From positions 1 to 6,929 of the forward strand of contig CAAGNL010000082.1 in assembly GCA_900771305.1 (NCBI GenBank): a stretch of DNA of 6,929 nucleotides. Reading direction: 5' to 3'. Under the pieces are notes generated by a model. That model saw only the letters and a list, made by a program, of their open reading frames with translations, was not told the DNA's origin and made no database searches. The stretch's first letter is position 1, and the number at the start of each line of letters is the position of its first letter. The DNA is from Kiritimatiellia bacterium. GTDB lineage: Bacteria; Verrucomicrobiota; Kiritimatiellia; RFP12; UBA1067. The position numbers and the translations under genes were made by a program. Below are positions 1-5,319 of this stretch, one piece after another.

Positions 1-1268
1 AACCGCCGCCTCCGCCCGACCCGCTCGTGGGTGGACTCTCGGTCTCCTTCTCGAAGGGCGCGGTGATCTTCGAGGACGCGTACCGGAACACGGAGGACGC
101 CCCCCTGGTTCCCCGGCGGTCGACGACGACGCGGCTCACGGTCTCCGCCTCGGGCGGCCCGTTCGGCGGGACGTTCACGCTGACGACGCGGAATCTGGAG
201 AAGCTCGCCGTGATTGGCGGATCCGGACCGATCGCGCTGCCGACCTCGAAATCGCTTGAACCGTTTGAGACCTATTCCTCCACCTTCGAGTACGAAGGGA
301 CCGAGGCGAGCGATTCCGAGGGCGACGTGGAGGTGAGCGGCGTCTTCGTCGGCGGGGTCACCGCGAGCGTTGAATCGCATTCCGATTCGACGACGGTTGT
401 GAAGGTGGAGCTGGAGGCCGTCTACATCGCGCCCGAGAACAGTTCCCAGAACCGCCACGTCTACGGCGTCGGCGAGGACGTGCGCTTCAGAGTCACGCCC
501 GCGCTCTCCGCCGTCAAGCTCAAGGCAGTGAAGGGCGACGTGGGCGACATTCAGACTCCGCATGACACGTTCGGCGGGTTGTCCGAGGTCGATGCCTCCG
601 CCACCCGAACGTACACATGCCCGATTGCCTCGACCTACACGCCGGACGTCACGGTGTCCTACAGGAGTGTCACGCACAGCCCCTCGATGATGGTTGTGGA
701 GCCGCAGCTGGTCGTCACAAGGTCGGCGACGGCGACTGGGTGGTTCTGGCCCGGACAGGTGGGAGTGGGATGTCTTCGCACAGAGAACTACCTCGGACCG
801 ATGCACGTCTCGTTCCAGGGGATTCGGGTTGCCGAGATCATCTGCGAGAACGTGATCCCGCCCGAAGGATGGTTCGCCTCGACCAACTACACGGGAAGAC
901 TCTCCCATGACTACTACGCGGGCGCGGGGAACCTGCACCCGATTACGGATGGCAACTACTGGATGACGGATGACGCGGGCAGGGACATCCCCTATGATAA
1001 CTGGTTTGCAGGCCGGATGAGGTGGAAAATCCCCATCGGTTGGGTGAGACGCATCCCGAACGGTGGCGATCAAGGCTTGGCAAGGGATCCGGACTATGAG
1101 CGGTGGAATGACAGGTCTTCGCGGCCGCTGCTGATCGGCGGGTCGCCGGAGGCCTATCTCCAGATATTTTCAATAGACACAGATGGAATGGCGTCCGTCG
1201 AGAAGTTTGGGTATCGGCTGGAACGTTCAAGATGGAGTTTTACAGGAGAGGTGATCAAATGTCAGTGA
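1..1268 (+). CDS. Beta-rich (Ig-like) surface-type protein, paralog A, 5' partial
   Basis: The reading frame is already open at the window edge (first full codon at 3), so the real start lies upstream. The GTG at 27 is only the first in-window start-like codon and falls just after a poly-proline linker (PPPPPDP), which in paralog B sits about 100 residues into the protein. Counted from that GTG, conserved blocks shared with paralog B include RSTTTRL (about 31-37), a GGP-G-TF segment, LEKL, LEP-E-YSS-F, SEGDV, TVVKVEL, NRHVYGVGEDV (from 142), a GNYW block and WKIPIGW (from 333). These short beta-prone, Ser/Thr/Gly-rich segments suggest stacked beta-sandwich domains of an exported protein, but this is inference; I recognise no named domain. 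The 3' end overlaps the lipoprotein start by 10 bases, implying co-translation. Molecular function unknown. Confidence 0.8.
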   Translation, partial: PPPPPDPLVGGLSVSFSKGAVIFEDAYRNTEDAPLVPRRSTTTRLTVSASGGPFGGTFTLTTRNLEKLAVIGGSGPIALPTSKSLEPFETYSSTFEYEGTEASDSEGDVEVSGVFVGGVTASVESHSDSTTVVKVELEAVYIAPENSSQNRHVYGVGEDVRFRVTPALSAVKLKAVKGDVGDIQTPHDTFGGLSEVDASATRTYTCPIASTYTPDVTVSYRSVTHSPSMMVVEPQLVVTRSATATGWFWPGQVGVGCLRTENYLGPMHVSFQGIRVAEIICENVIPPEGWFASTNYTGRLSHDYYAGAGNLHPITDGNYWMTDDAGRDIPYDNWFAGRMRWKIPIGWVRRIPNGGDQGLARDPDYERWNDRSSRPLLIGGSPEAYLQIFSIDTDGMASVEKFGYRLERSRWSFTGEVIKCQ

Positions 1269-2077
1269 AGGTGAATTTTATCCTGCCGACGGCGTCGGCT
1301 TTGTGTTGTTTCGTTCTGCTGCTCGCTGGGTGCGGACGGGAGGATGCTGCCTATGTAGCCGAAAAGCGAAGAATGCAGAAAGTCAGGGAATTCTGCGATC
1401 AATACTACCCCTTGGAAATTCCCTCGGAAACCGAGAGGGCGTCGCTTGCGGAAATATACGGGACCGCAGTGTGCGCCTACAGCAATGGACAGGTGTCCGT
1501 GATACGCCAGTGCGAGTCGTTGATCTCTAACCGTGTCGTGAATCTGGACCATTTTGTGTACGCCTCCCTTTCTGAAGGTGCCGTACAGCTACTCTACGGG
1601 AATTTCCTTCTACCCAAGAAACTCAAAAAAATTGAGGACTTCCCCACACATGAGGCGTTGTCCGACTATTTGGAGGTGAACCTCGCCCTTGTACGATTCC
1701 TGGGGGTGGCTGCGGCCGAGCGGTTGGAACGCGAGAATTATGTCAATGGCTGGGAGGGGCAGACTCTCCGAAATCTCAGGGAATACAAAAAGCTGGCCAG
1801 TGTTCTTGGAATGCATGAGCATGAGAGAATCGTCGACAAATTTCTCGTGAAGTGGATAGACCTCATCGAGTCGGAGAAGGGCCTGACGCGAATGAAGATA
1901 AGGCGCTATATGCCGGCCATGCACGTTCGCGCACGCATGGTCGGCGATGCCTCGCCCGCGCAGGTTGTCAAGGGTGTTCGGTGGCACGCGCTTAGTCTCA
2001 TCAACTGCGGGTATACGCCCAAGTGGTTGGACGAGGAGTTTCCTCTTCTGCCGGAAGATTCGGCAGAGAAGCGATGA
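1259..2077 (+). CDS. Predicted lipoprotein A, unknown function
   Basis: Start chosen at ATG 1259, not the upstream in-frame ATG at 1232: the 1232 choice would put a charged stretch before the signal peptide, whereas 1259 has an AGGAG/AGAGGTGA ribosome-binding site at 1244-1254 and gives a classic lipoprotein signal. That signal is a short n-region with Lys4, a hydrophobic stretch (about residues 7-22) and lipobox LAGC at 22-25, with Cys25 as the predicted lipidated residue. A GTG at 1265 is an alternative in the same frame. The mature part (about 248 residues) is charged and mostly alpha-helical looking, with no motif I recognise. It overlaps the end of the large protein gene by 10 bases, so the two are probably translationally coupled. 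Its position matches lipoprotein B on the other arm, but I see no clear sequence homology between the two. Confidence 0.8.
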   Translation: MSVKVNFILPTASALCCFVLLLAGCGREDAAYVAEKRRMQKVREFCDQYYPLEIPSETERASLAEIYGTAVCAYSNGQVSVIRQCESLISNRVVNLDHFVYASLSEGAVQLLYGNFLLPKKLKKIEDFPTHEALSDYLEVNLALVRFLGVAAAERLERENYVNGWEGQTLRNLREYKKLASVLGMHEHERIVDKFLVKWIDLIESEKGLTRMKIRRYMPAMHVRARMVGDASPAQVVKGVRWHALSLINCGYTPKWLDEEFPLLPEDSAEKR

Positions 2078-2105
2078 TCCTTCCGCCCCCGCCGAAGGAC
2101 TTCCG
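2052..2105 (+). terminator. Imperfect hairpin spanning lipoprotein A stop codon
   Basis: CGGAAG (2052-2057) pairs with CTTCCG (2100-2105), and inside it TTCGGC (2059-2064) pairs with GCCGAA (2091-2096), separated by a 1/3-base internal loop. The apical loop is about 26 bases. No T-tract follows, so this is not a canonical intrinsic terminator. It could be a 3'-end stabiliser, a Rho-linked structure, or chance in GC-rich DNA. The lipoprotein stop and the overlapping ATG at 2074 lie in its loop. Confidence 0.3.
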
Positions 2106-2175
2106 CGACCAGATTGCATGGCCGTTCTTCCACCATCTTGGACGTCTCCCGTGCGAGGTGTTCTCCGAGAAGTGA
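2074..2175 (+). CDS. Possible 33-residue ORF overlapping lipoprotein A by ATGA
   Basis: ATG at 2074 shares the ATGA with the TGA stop of lipoprotein A and opens a frame of 33 codons ending TGA at 2173-2175. The predicted peptide starts MILPPPPKDFRDQ and contains an aromatic stretch (AWPFFHHL). The 4-base overlap is typical of translational coupling, but there is no strong ribosome-binding site, no known motif, and the length is within chance expectation. It may be the truncated beginning of a longer third gene of the operon destroyed by the rearrangements to its right. Low confidence. Confidence 0.25.
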   Translation: MILPPPPKDFRDQIAWPFFHHLGRLPCEVFSEK

Positions 2176-2335
2176 CGGCGCGCCTTTCATGCCGTTTCTG
2201 CGTCGGCAAGTAAGGTTCCCGAACCTCCGATACGGGGGTCGCTCGTTCCGTGACCGACAAACGCGGTTCAAGGGCGGGCTCCCGGGTGTGCTTGGCCGAC
2301 AGCCACGATTCCCACATCAGTCGACGTCTCTCGCG
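2176..2335. other. Noncoding or degraded stretch
   Basis: No frame here reads like a protein: the open frames are Arg/Pro/Ser-rich shadows of GC-rich DNA, and none joins convincingly to the ATPase remnant that begins near 2336. The break between arm A sequence and the central island must lie in or near this stretch. I see no tRNA, promoter or clear repeat in it. Confidence 0.4.
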
Positions 2336-2602
2336 GCGGCGTCAGGTGGATATGCGATATCCCAGTATCGTGATACAAAGAAGCGAGAGATCGATTTCCT
2401 CGTTGAGCGTCCGGGAGGTGGTCTGCTGGGGATCGAAGTGAAGGCGGGAATTGCCTCGCTGTCGGATTTCAAACACTTGAAATGGTTTGCCGCGAACTTG
2501 GCTCCGGCCGAATTTACGGGTATCGTTCTGTATTCTGGCAGCAATGTTCTGCGTTTCGGGGAAGGTTTCTATGCAGTCCCTCTGTCTGCCTTGGGAGCAT
2601 AG
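2336..2602 (+). pseudogene. 3' remnant of an AAA_14/DUF4143-type ATPase
   Basis: From about 2336 the frame reads as the last 85-90 residues of an ATP-binding protein of the AAA_14/DUF4143 type. A YRD...REIDFLVE strand is followed by GIEVKAG, the D/E...ExK pattern of the PD-(D/E)XK-like fold at the C-terminus of these proteins, then SDFKHLKWFAANL, a TGIVLYSG strand and the ending VPLSALGA before TAG at 2600-2602. Nothing upstream in the same frame (2114-2335) resembles the Walker motifs or the DUF4143 helical region, so about three quarters of a normal 380-430-residue protein is missing. It is not a copy of the intact ATPase at 3027-4169, whose C-terminus differs clearly. It is presumably non-functional. 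Confidence 0.75.
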
Positions 2603-2612
2603 GTGTTAAGAT

Positions 2613-2635
2613 GGGTGCAACGAGACTTTTGTGCA
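2613..2635 (-). repeat. Possible terminal inverted repeat of the ISKra4-like remnant
   Basis: A sequence starting GGGTGCAACGAGAC, ten bases after the ATPase remnant stop, lies beyond the 3' end of the - strand transposase remnant, where one IS end is expected. It also contains GGTGC (2614-2618) facing GCACC (2636-2640). No matching partner end is visible on the other side of the transposase remnant, so the assignment is inferred from position only. Confidence 0.3.
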
Positions 2636-2659
2636 GCACCAATGAGGTAGTGGACGATT

Positions 2660-2932
2660 TCATGCCGCGCAGTCGACCTGCCGGAGGTCTTTGACGAGGT
2701 GTTGGAAGAACTCTTCGAGTCGGTTTGACTTGTGGAGGGTGCGCAAGGGGAGAAGCGCCTTCGCGCCCTTGAGGGACCAGATCATGCCCGACTGCTTGAA
2801 GCGATGTCCGATGACGGTCTTGCACGCACTTTCGACGACACCCGATCCAACGAACCAGCCGTTCGCCCGGTACTCGTCGTACTTCATCCTGATGAACTTC
2901 CTGCGTGGGCGGAAGAAATGGGGAATTTCCAC
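2660..2932 (-). pseudogene. C-terminal remnant of an ISKra4-like transposase
   Basis: On the - strand about 85-90 residues read as the end of a DDE transposase: a MKYDEYRANGW segment, then VGSGVVESACKTVIGHR, then SGMIWSLKGAKALLPLR, ending HLVKDLRQVDCAA before TGA. The pattern 'GSGVVE-ACK...R-K-SGM-WS--GA-A---LR' is, as I remember the family, the C-terminal signature of ISKra4-type transposases and includes the last catalytic Glu. Upstream of about 2932 the similarity stops. The GTG there is not a genuine start; several hundred residues with the other catalytic Asp residues are missing. The element is therefore inactive, and its truncated side abuts the promoter region of the ATPase gene. The family label is moderately certain; that it is a transposase fragment is more so. 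Confidence 0.7.
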
Positions 2933-2945
2933 TGGCTTGTGTCGG

Positions 2946-2974
2946 TTGCAATGAGCGAGCGAAAAGAGTATAAT
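2946..2974 (+). promoter_or_regulatory. Sigma70-type promoter for the ATPase gene
   Basis: TTGCAA (2946-2951) and a consensus TATAAT (2969-2974) are separated by exactly 17 bases. Transcription would begin near 2981, giving a leader of about 45 bases before the ATG at 3027. The -10 box lies inside an inverted repeat (2958-2981), suggesting repressor control. Confidence 0.7.
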
Positions 2975-2981
2975 TTTCGCT
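2958..2981. promoter_or_regulatory. Perfect inverted repeat over the -10 box (candidate operator)
   Basis: AGCGAAAA (2958-2965) and TTTTCGCT (2974-2981) form a perfect 8-bp dyad with an 8-base spacer that contains most of the -10 box. A dimeric regulator bound here would block RNA polymerase. No regulator gene is visible in the window. Operator function is inferred from position. Confidence 0.45.
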
Positions 2982-2982
2982 G

Positions 2983-3015
2983 GTCAAAATCCGAAGTTGA
3001 ATTTCATATTTTGAC
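2983..3015. promoter_or_regulatory. Second perfect inverted repeat in the ATPase leader
   Basis: GTCAAAAT (2983-2990) and ATTTTGAC (3008-3015) form a perfect 8-bp dyad with a 17-base spacer, beginning near the predicted transcription start and ending directly before the Shine-Dalgarno (3016-3025). It could be a second DNA operator half-site pair or an RNA hairpin in the 5' leader that affects ribosome access. A smaller palindrome (TGAA-T-TTCA, 2998-3006) lies inside it. Confidence 0.4.
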
Positions 3016-3025
3016 AAGGAGGTGA
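3016..3025 (+). promoter_or_regulatory. Strong Shine-Dalgarno of the ATPase gene
   Basis: AAGGAGGTGA is a ten-base match to the anti-Shine-Dalgarno sequence, with AGGAGG four bases from the ATG at 3027. It is the best ribosome-binding site in the window and fixes the start of the ATPase. Confidence 0.8.
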
Positions 3026-3026
3026 G

Positions 3027-4169
3027 ATGATACAACGTCAGATTGGTGAGTGGGTAGAGAAGATGGCGCGGGAGTATGCCGTCATCTCGATTATGGGTCC
3101 AAGGCAGTCGGGGAAGACGACTCTTGCGAAGGAGTTATTCCCCGATTATGGCTATGTCAATCTTGAAGACCCCGATCTGCGCAGAGCCGCCGAGGCAGAC
3201 GGAGCGGATTTCATCGCCAAACATCCTGCACCGCTGATCATTGATGAAGTCCAGCGAGTTCCTGAACTTCTGAGTCGGATACAGGTTAAGGTGGATGAGA
3301 ATCCGTCTCGGAAAGCGGCTTATGTTCTGACAGGTTCGCATCAGCCGGCTTTGCGGCAGGGGATATCCCAGTCGCTTGCGGGTCGTGTTGCCATAGCGAC
3401 GCTTCTTCCGCTCTCAATAGGAGAGGTTGCGGCATCGGGCGAATTGCCAAGCCGTGAGGAATTGATTTTCAAGGGGTTTATGCCGCGAATCTATGGCGAA
3501 GGTGCGACTCCGGGACCTCTTTACTCGAACTATCTCGCGACATATGTCGAGCGCGATGTGAACGTTCTGCTGGCGCTAAGGGATAGAAGGCAATTTGAGA
3601 TATTCCTTCGTCTGGTGGCCGGGCGCGTCGGTCAGCTGGTTAACTATGAATCAATCGCCGCTGAAGTGGGCGTGAGTGCGGCAACGATCAAGTCATGGCT
3701 GTCGGTTTTGGAGGCGAGCTATATAACCTTTACACTTCCATGCTACTATCGGAACTTCGGCAAACGGTTCGTTAAGGCTCCCAAGGTCTATTTCACGGAT
3801 GTGGGACTTTGCTGCCACCTTCTGGGCATAAGGGAGGACTCGCAAGTTGATCGTGACCCGGCGTTTGGTGGAATCTTTGAGAATCTGGTCATCGCCGACA
3901 TCTTGAAGTCTCGTCTCAACAAGGGCCTTGAGCCGGACATGTACTTCGTTCGGGACTACAAGGGATTTGAGGTTGATCTTCTGATTGAGGACGGACGTAA
4001 AGTCGATCTCTATGAGATCAAGTCCTCGGCAAGTTTCCACGAGTCTTTTGCCGACAATGTCAGTAAGCTTGCGGGGATTATGGGAAACGTTGGCCGTAAG
4101 GCGGTCGTTTATTCGGGACAATCCGCATCGGTCCAGGGCGTTGAGTTCGTAAATTACGCCAACATCTAA
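3027..4169 (+). CDS. AAA_14/DUF4143 family ATP-binding protein
   Basis: Complete 380-residue protein of normal length for this family. Walker A is GPRQSGKTT at 24-32 (Lys30), Walker B is LIIDE at 70-74, and a sensor-like LTGS is at 101-104, followed by SLAGR ending at Arg120. Together these form the N-terminal AAA_14 P-loop domain. The DUF4143 part follows (about 165-380). It includes a helix-turn-helix-like stretch (about 206-233) and FEN at 284-286, then E315-V-D317 and E330-I-K332, the D/E...ExK arrangement of a PD-(D/E)XK-like fold; nuclease activity is not established for the family. Cellular role unknown; it is presumably cytoplasmic, with no signal peptide or membrane segment. It stands alone with its own promoter and a perfect Shine-Dalgarno, flanked by two broken transposase genes, which suggests an independently moving accessory gene. 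All key motifs are intact. Confidence 0.93.
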   Translation: MIQRQIGEWVEKMAREYAVISIMGPRQSGKTTLAKELFPDYGYVNLEDPDLRRAAEADGADFIAKHPAPLIIDEVQRVPELLSRIQVKVDENPSRKAAYVLTGSHQPALRQGISQSLAGRVAIATLLPLSIGEVAASGELPSREELIFKGFMPRIYGEGATPGPLYSNYLATYVERDVNVLLALRDRRQFEIFLRLVAGRVGQLVNYESIAAEVGVSAATIKSWLSVLEASYITFTLPCYYRNFGKRFVKAPKVYFTDVGLCCHLLGIREDSQVDRDPAFGGIFENLVIADILKSRLNKGLEPDMYFVRDYKGFEVDLLIEDGRKVDLYEIKSSASFHESFADNVSKLAGIMGNVGRKAVVYSGQSASVQGVEFVNYANI

Positions 4170-4171
4170 GA

Positions 4172-4439
4172 TCTCGAAGGCGAACGTCAGCCCGTCCCGT
4201 CCCGCGTCGGGCACGTTCTTCAGCAGCCACCCGCCCGTCTCCTTCACGAAGTCGTAGCGGGACAGCCAGCCCGACACGCGTTCCTGCACACGCTTGCGCT
4301 CGGACGCGCCCGGCCCCTCGCGAAGCGGGAGCGAAAGGTCGCTCACGAGCGTCGACCTGCCGGCCAGGATCTCCCCGAACAGCGTCGTCAGCGCCCGCCA
4401 TTCGGGCCTGCTCTTCGGGCCGTAGATCCCCGGGCGCAT
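4172..4439 (-). pseudogene. N-terminal remnant of an IS4-like DDE transposase
   Basis: From ATG 4439 on the - strand about 89 residues read like a real, codon-biased protein: RPEWRALTTLFGEIL, then LVSDLSLPL, then a KRVQERVSGWLSRYDF block and GRDGLTFAFEI. The arrangement resembles the N-terminal region of IS4-type transposases, which lies before the first catalytic Asp; this is recognition from memory. An in-frame TGA lies just upstream of the ATG, and a GGTGAG precedes it as a possible ribosome-binding site. After FAFEI the open frame runs on to 3693, but that part is only the antisense of the ATPase gene. The transposase body, with all catalytic residues, is replaced from about 4170, immediately past the ATPase stop. 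This boundary marks a recombination or insertion junction. Confidence 0.55.
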
Positions 4440-4463
4440 CTGAGTAACTCACCGACTCTTGGG

Positions 4464-4571
4464 TCATGACGCCTGCCTGTAGAGGTACTTGAGTTCGTCA
4501 TTGACATACCAGACGTATGCCGCCACGAAAGAGGCAAATCCGCCTTTTGACCAGAACTGGACATCGCCCGT
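4464..4571 (-). other. Short unassigned coding-like frame
   Basis: Between an in-frame TGA (4572-4574) and a TGA at 4464-4466 the - strand reads 35 residues containing DVQFWSKGGFASFVAAY and ending NDELKYLYRQAS. It has no start codon. The composition, aromatic and without the Arg/Pro excess of shadow frames, suggests the tail of a real gene, possibly cut off by rearrangement upstream. I do not recognise the family. Chance is also possible at this length. Confidence 0.3.
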
Positions 4572-4590
4572 TCAATCCGAGCATGTTTTT

Positions 4591-4614
4591 GACCCCCTTC
4601 GGCGTCGGGGGGTC
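4591..4614 (+). terminator. GC-rich hairpin, possible terminator
   Basis: GACCCCC (4591-4597) and GGGGGTC (4608-4614) form a perfect 7-bp stem with a 10-base loop. It is preceded by TTTTT and followed by GCTTTT on the + strand. The T-run after the stem is short and displaced, so it is a weak intrinsic terminator for + strand transcription leaving the ATPase gene. On the - strand it is followed by A residues, so it would not terminate the lipoprotein B operon by the intrinsic mechanism. Confidence 0.4.
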
Positions 4615-4632
4615 GCTTTTCGTGCAACCGCC

Positions 4633-4668
4633 CCCCAAGTGGATTGGGGACTCGTACCCCCGACCCAA
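4633..4668 (-). repeat. Mutually exclusive dyads downstream of lipoprotein B
   Basis: CCCCAA (4633-4638) pairs with TTGGGG (4644-4649), while the same GGGG (4646-4649) can instead pair with CCCC (4657-4660), extendable by TTGGG (4644-4648) with CCCAA (4664-4668). The block lies 30-65 bases past the lipoprotein B stop on the - strand and may protect the operon transcript's 3' end. On the - strand it also resembles a tRNA T-arm (GGGGG-TACGAGT-CCCC), but no acceptor or anticodon stem can be completed. Confidence 0.35.
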
Positions 4669-4697
4669 ACGACCTTGAGCTAGGACGAGCCGAGGTG

Positions 4698-5318
4698 TCA
4701 TTTCTCCTTATGGCTTGGATCAAAGCACCCGAACTCGTCGTGCCAGCGATGAAGGAAACGCTCGGCAGCGCCTGCCGCGGCATTCTGGAAGATTGTCGAC
4801 ACGCAGTTCCGCTCAAAGAAACATGCCCCGTTCTTCCAGTACCAGTCCAGGTCCCTGGCATGCCGGTTTTCTTTTAAAACTTCCGCCGAATACGGATGGC
4901 AAAAGCTTCTGAAGTTTCTGAATTCATCCAGTATGTAGCTTACCACTTCCGCCTCCGATGCCCCAACCTCGAAAAGGCGGCAGGCAGCCGACACATGCGG
5001 CAAAAGGAATGCGTCCGCCATCTCAACCCTTTCCGCATCCGAATACTCGCGATCCGGCTTCCTCTTGACGGCTTGCGAAAGGCTGCGAGTCAGCTGACAT
5101 TTCATTTCCAAGTTTGTCATCCCCGAGATGTCCGAGTCAACCTGGAAGAATAAATCCTTGAATTTCCTGGCCGAGATGTTGTTCGTGCATGCGATGTCGG
5201 AAATCATCGCGGACACGCGCCTGAACTCCTCCAGTTCCTGCATGTTCCCCCCATCGCGGCTGCACCCGAATGAATATGGCAGCAGCAACACCACGAACGC
5301 GCACTTCACCAAGTTCAT
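4698..5318 (-). CDS. Predicted lipoprotein B, unknown function
   Basis: Start chosen at ATG 5318, one base after the stop of paralog B; AGGGAG (5328-5333) inside the end of paralog B is a good ribosome-binding site nine bases away. The longer in-frame start at 5354 would place a hydrophilic stretch before the signal. The 206-residue product begins MNLVK, followed by a hydrophobic run (about 6-17) and SFGC with Cys19. This is a probable but non-ideal lipobox (Ser at -3, Phe at -2), so plain Sec export is an alternative. The mature part is charged, apparently helical, with seven or so further cysteines and no recognisable domain. Position and coupling mirror lipoprotein A, but the sequences do not align clearly. 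Confidence 0.75.
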   Translation of the reverse strand: MNLVKCAFVVLLLPYSFGCSRDGGNMQELEEFRRVSAMISDIACTNNISARKFKDLFFQVDSDISGMTNLEMKCQLTRSLSQAVKRKPDREYSDAERVEMADAFLLPHVSAACRLFEVGASEAEVVSYILDEFRNFRSFCHPYSAEVLKENRHARDLDWYWKNGACFFERNCVSTIFQNAAAGAAERFLHRWHDEFGCFDPSHKEK

Positions 5319-5319
5319 G

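Noticed and set aside
1..2077. Polymorphic toxin/immunity system (conserved front, Pro linker, variable tail, downstream partner)
   Set aside because: The tails of paralogs A and B are homologous to each other (VSF-G, GN-W, WKIPI-W, ERxxW region), with no toxin-like catalytic motif. The partners are predicted lipoproteins rather than typical cytosolic immunity proteins.
1610..2317. Long - strand ORF of 235 codons opposite lipoprotein A
   Set aside because: Arg/Ser/Pro-rich antisense shadow of a supported gene, with no export signal or family resemblance.
3011..3016. TTGACA as a second -35 box
   Set aside because: No -10 box lies 16-18 bases downstream; the hexamer is part of the leader inverted repeat and the Shine-Dalgarno.
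2514..3035. - strand ORF of 173 codons across the ISKra4-like remnant
   Set aside because: Out of frame with the recognisable transposase sequence at 2660-2932; composition typical of a shadow frame.
2672..4363. 13-bp direct repeat GTCGACCTGCCGG at 2672-2684 and 4351-4363 as IS target duplication
   Set aside because: Both copies lie inside transposase-like coding sequence rather than at element edges, and one such match is expected by chance at this length and GC content.
4078..4467. - strand ORF of 129 codons starting MTQESVSYSD
   Set aside because: After the first residues it is Arg/Ala-rich shadow sequence of the IS4-like frame starting at 4439.
4630..4700. tRNA gene on the - strand (GGGGG-TACGAGT-CCCC resembles a T-arm)
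   Set aside because: The T-stem has a mismatch, the invariant T55 is A, and no matching acceptor or anticodon stem can be built; the 5' part would fall inside lipoprotein B.
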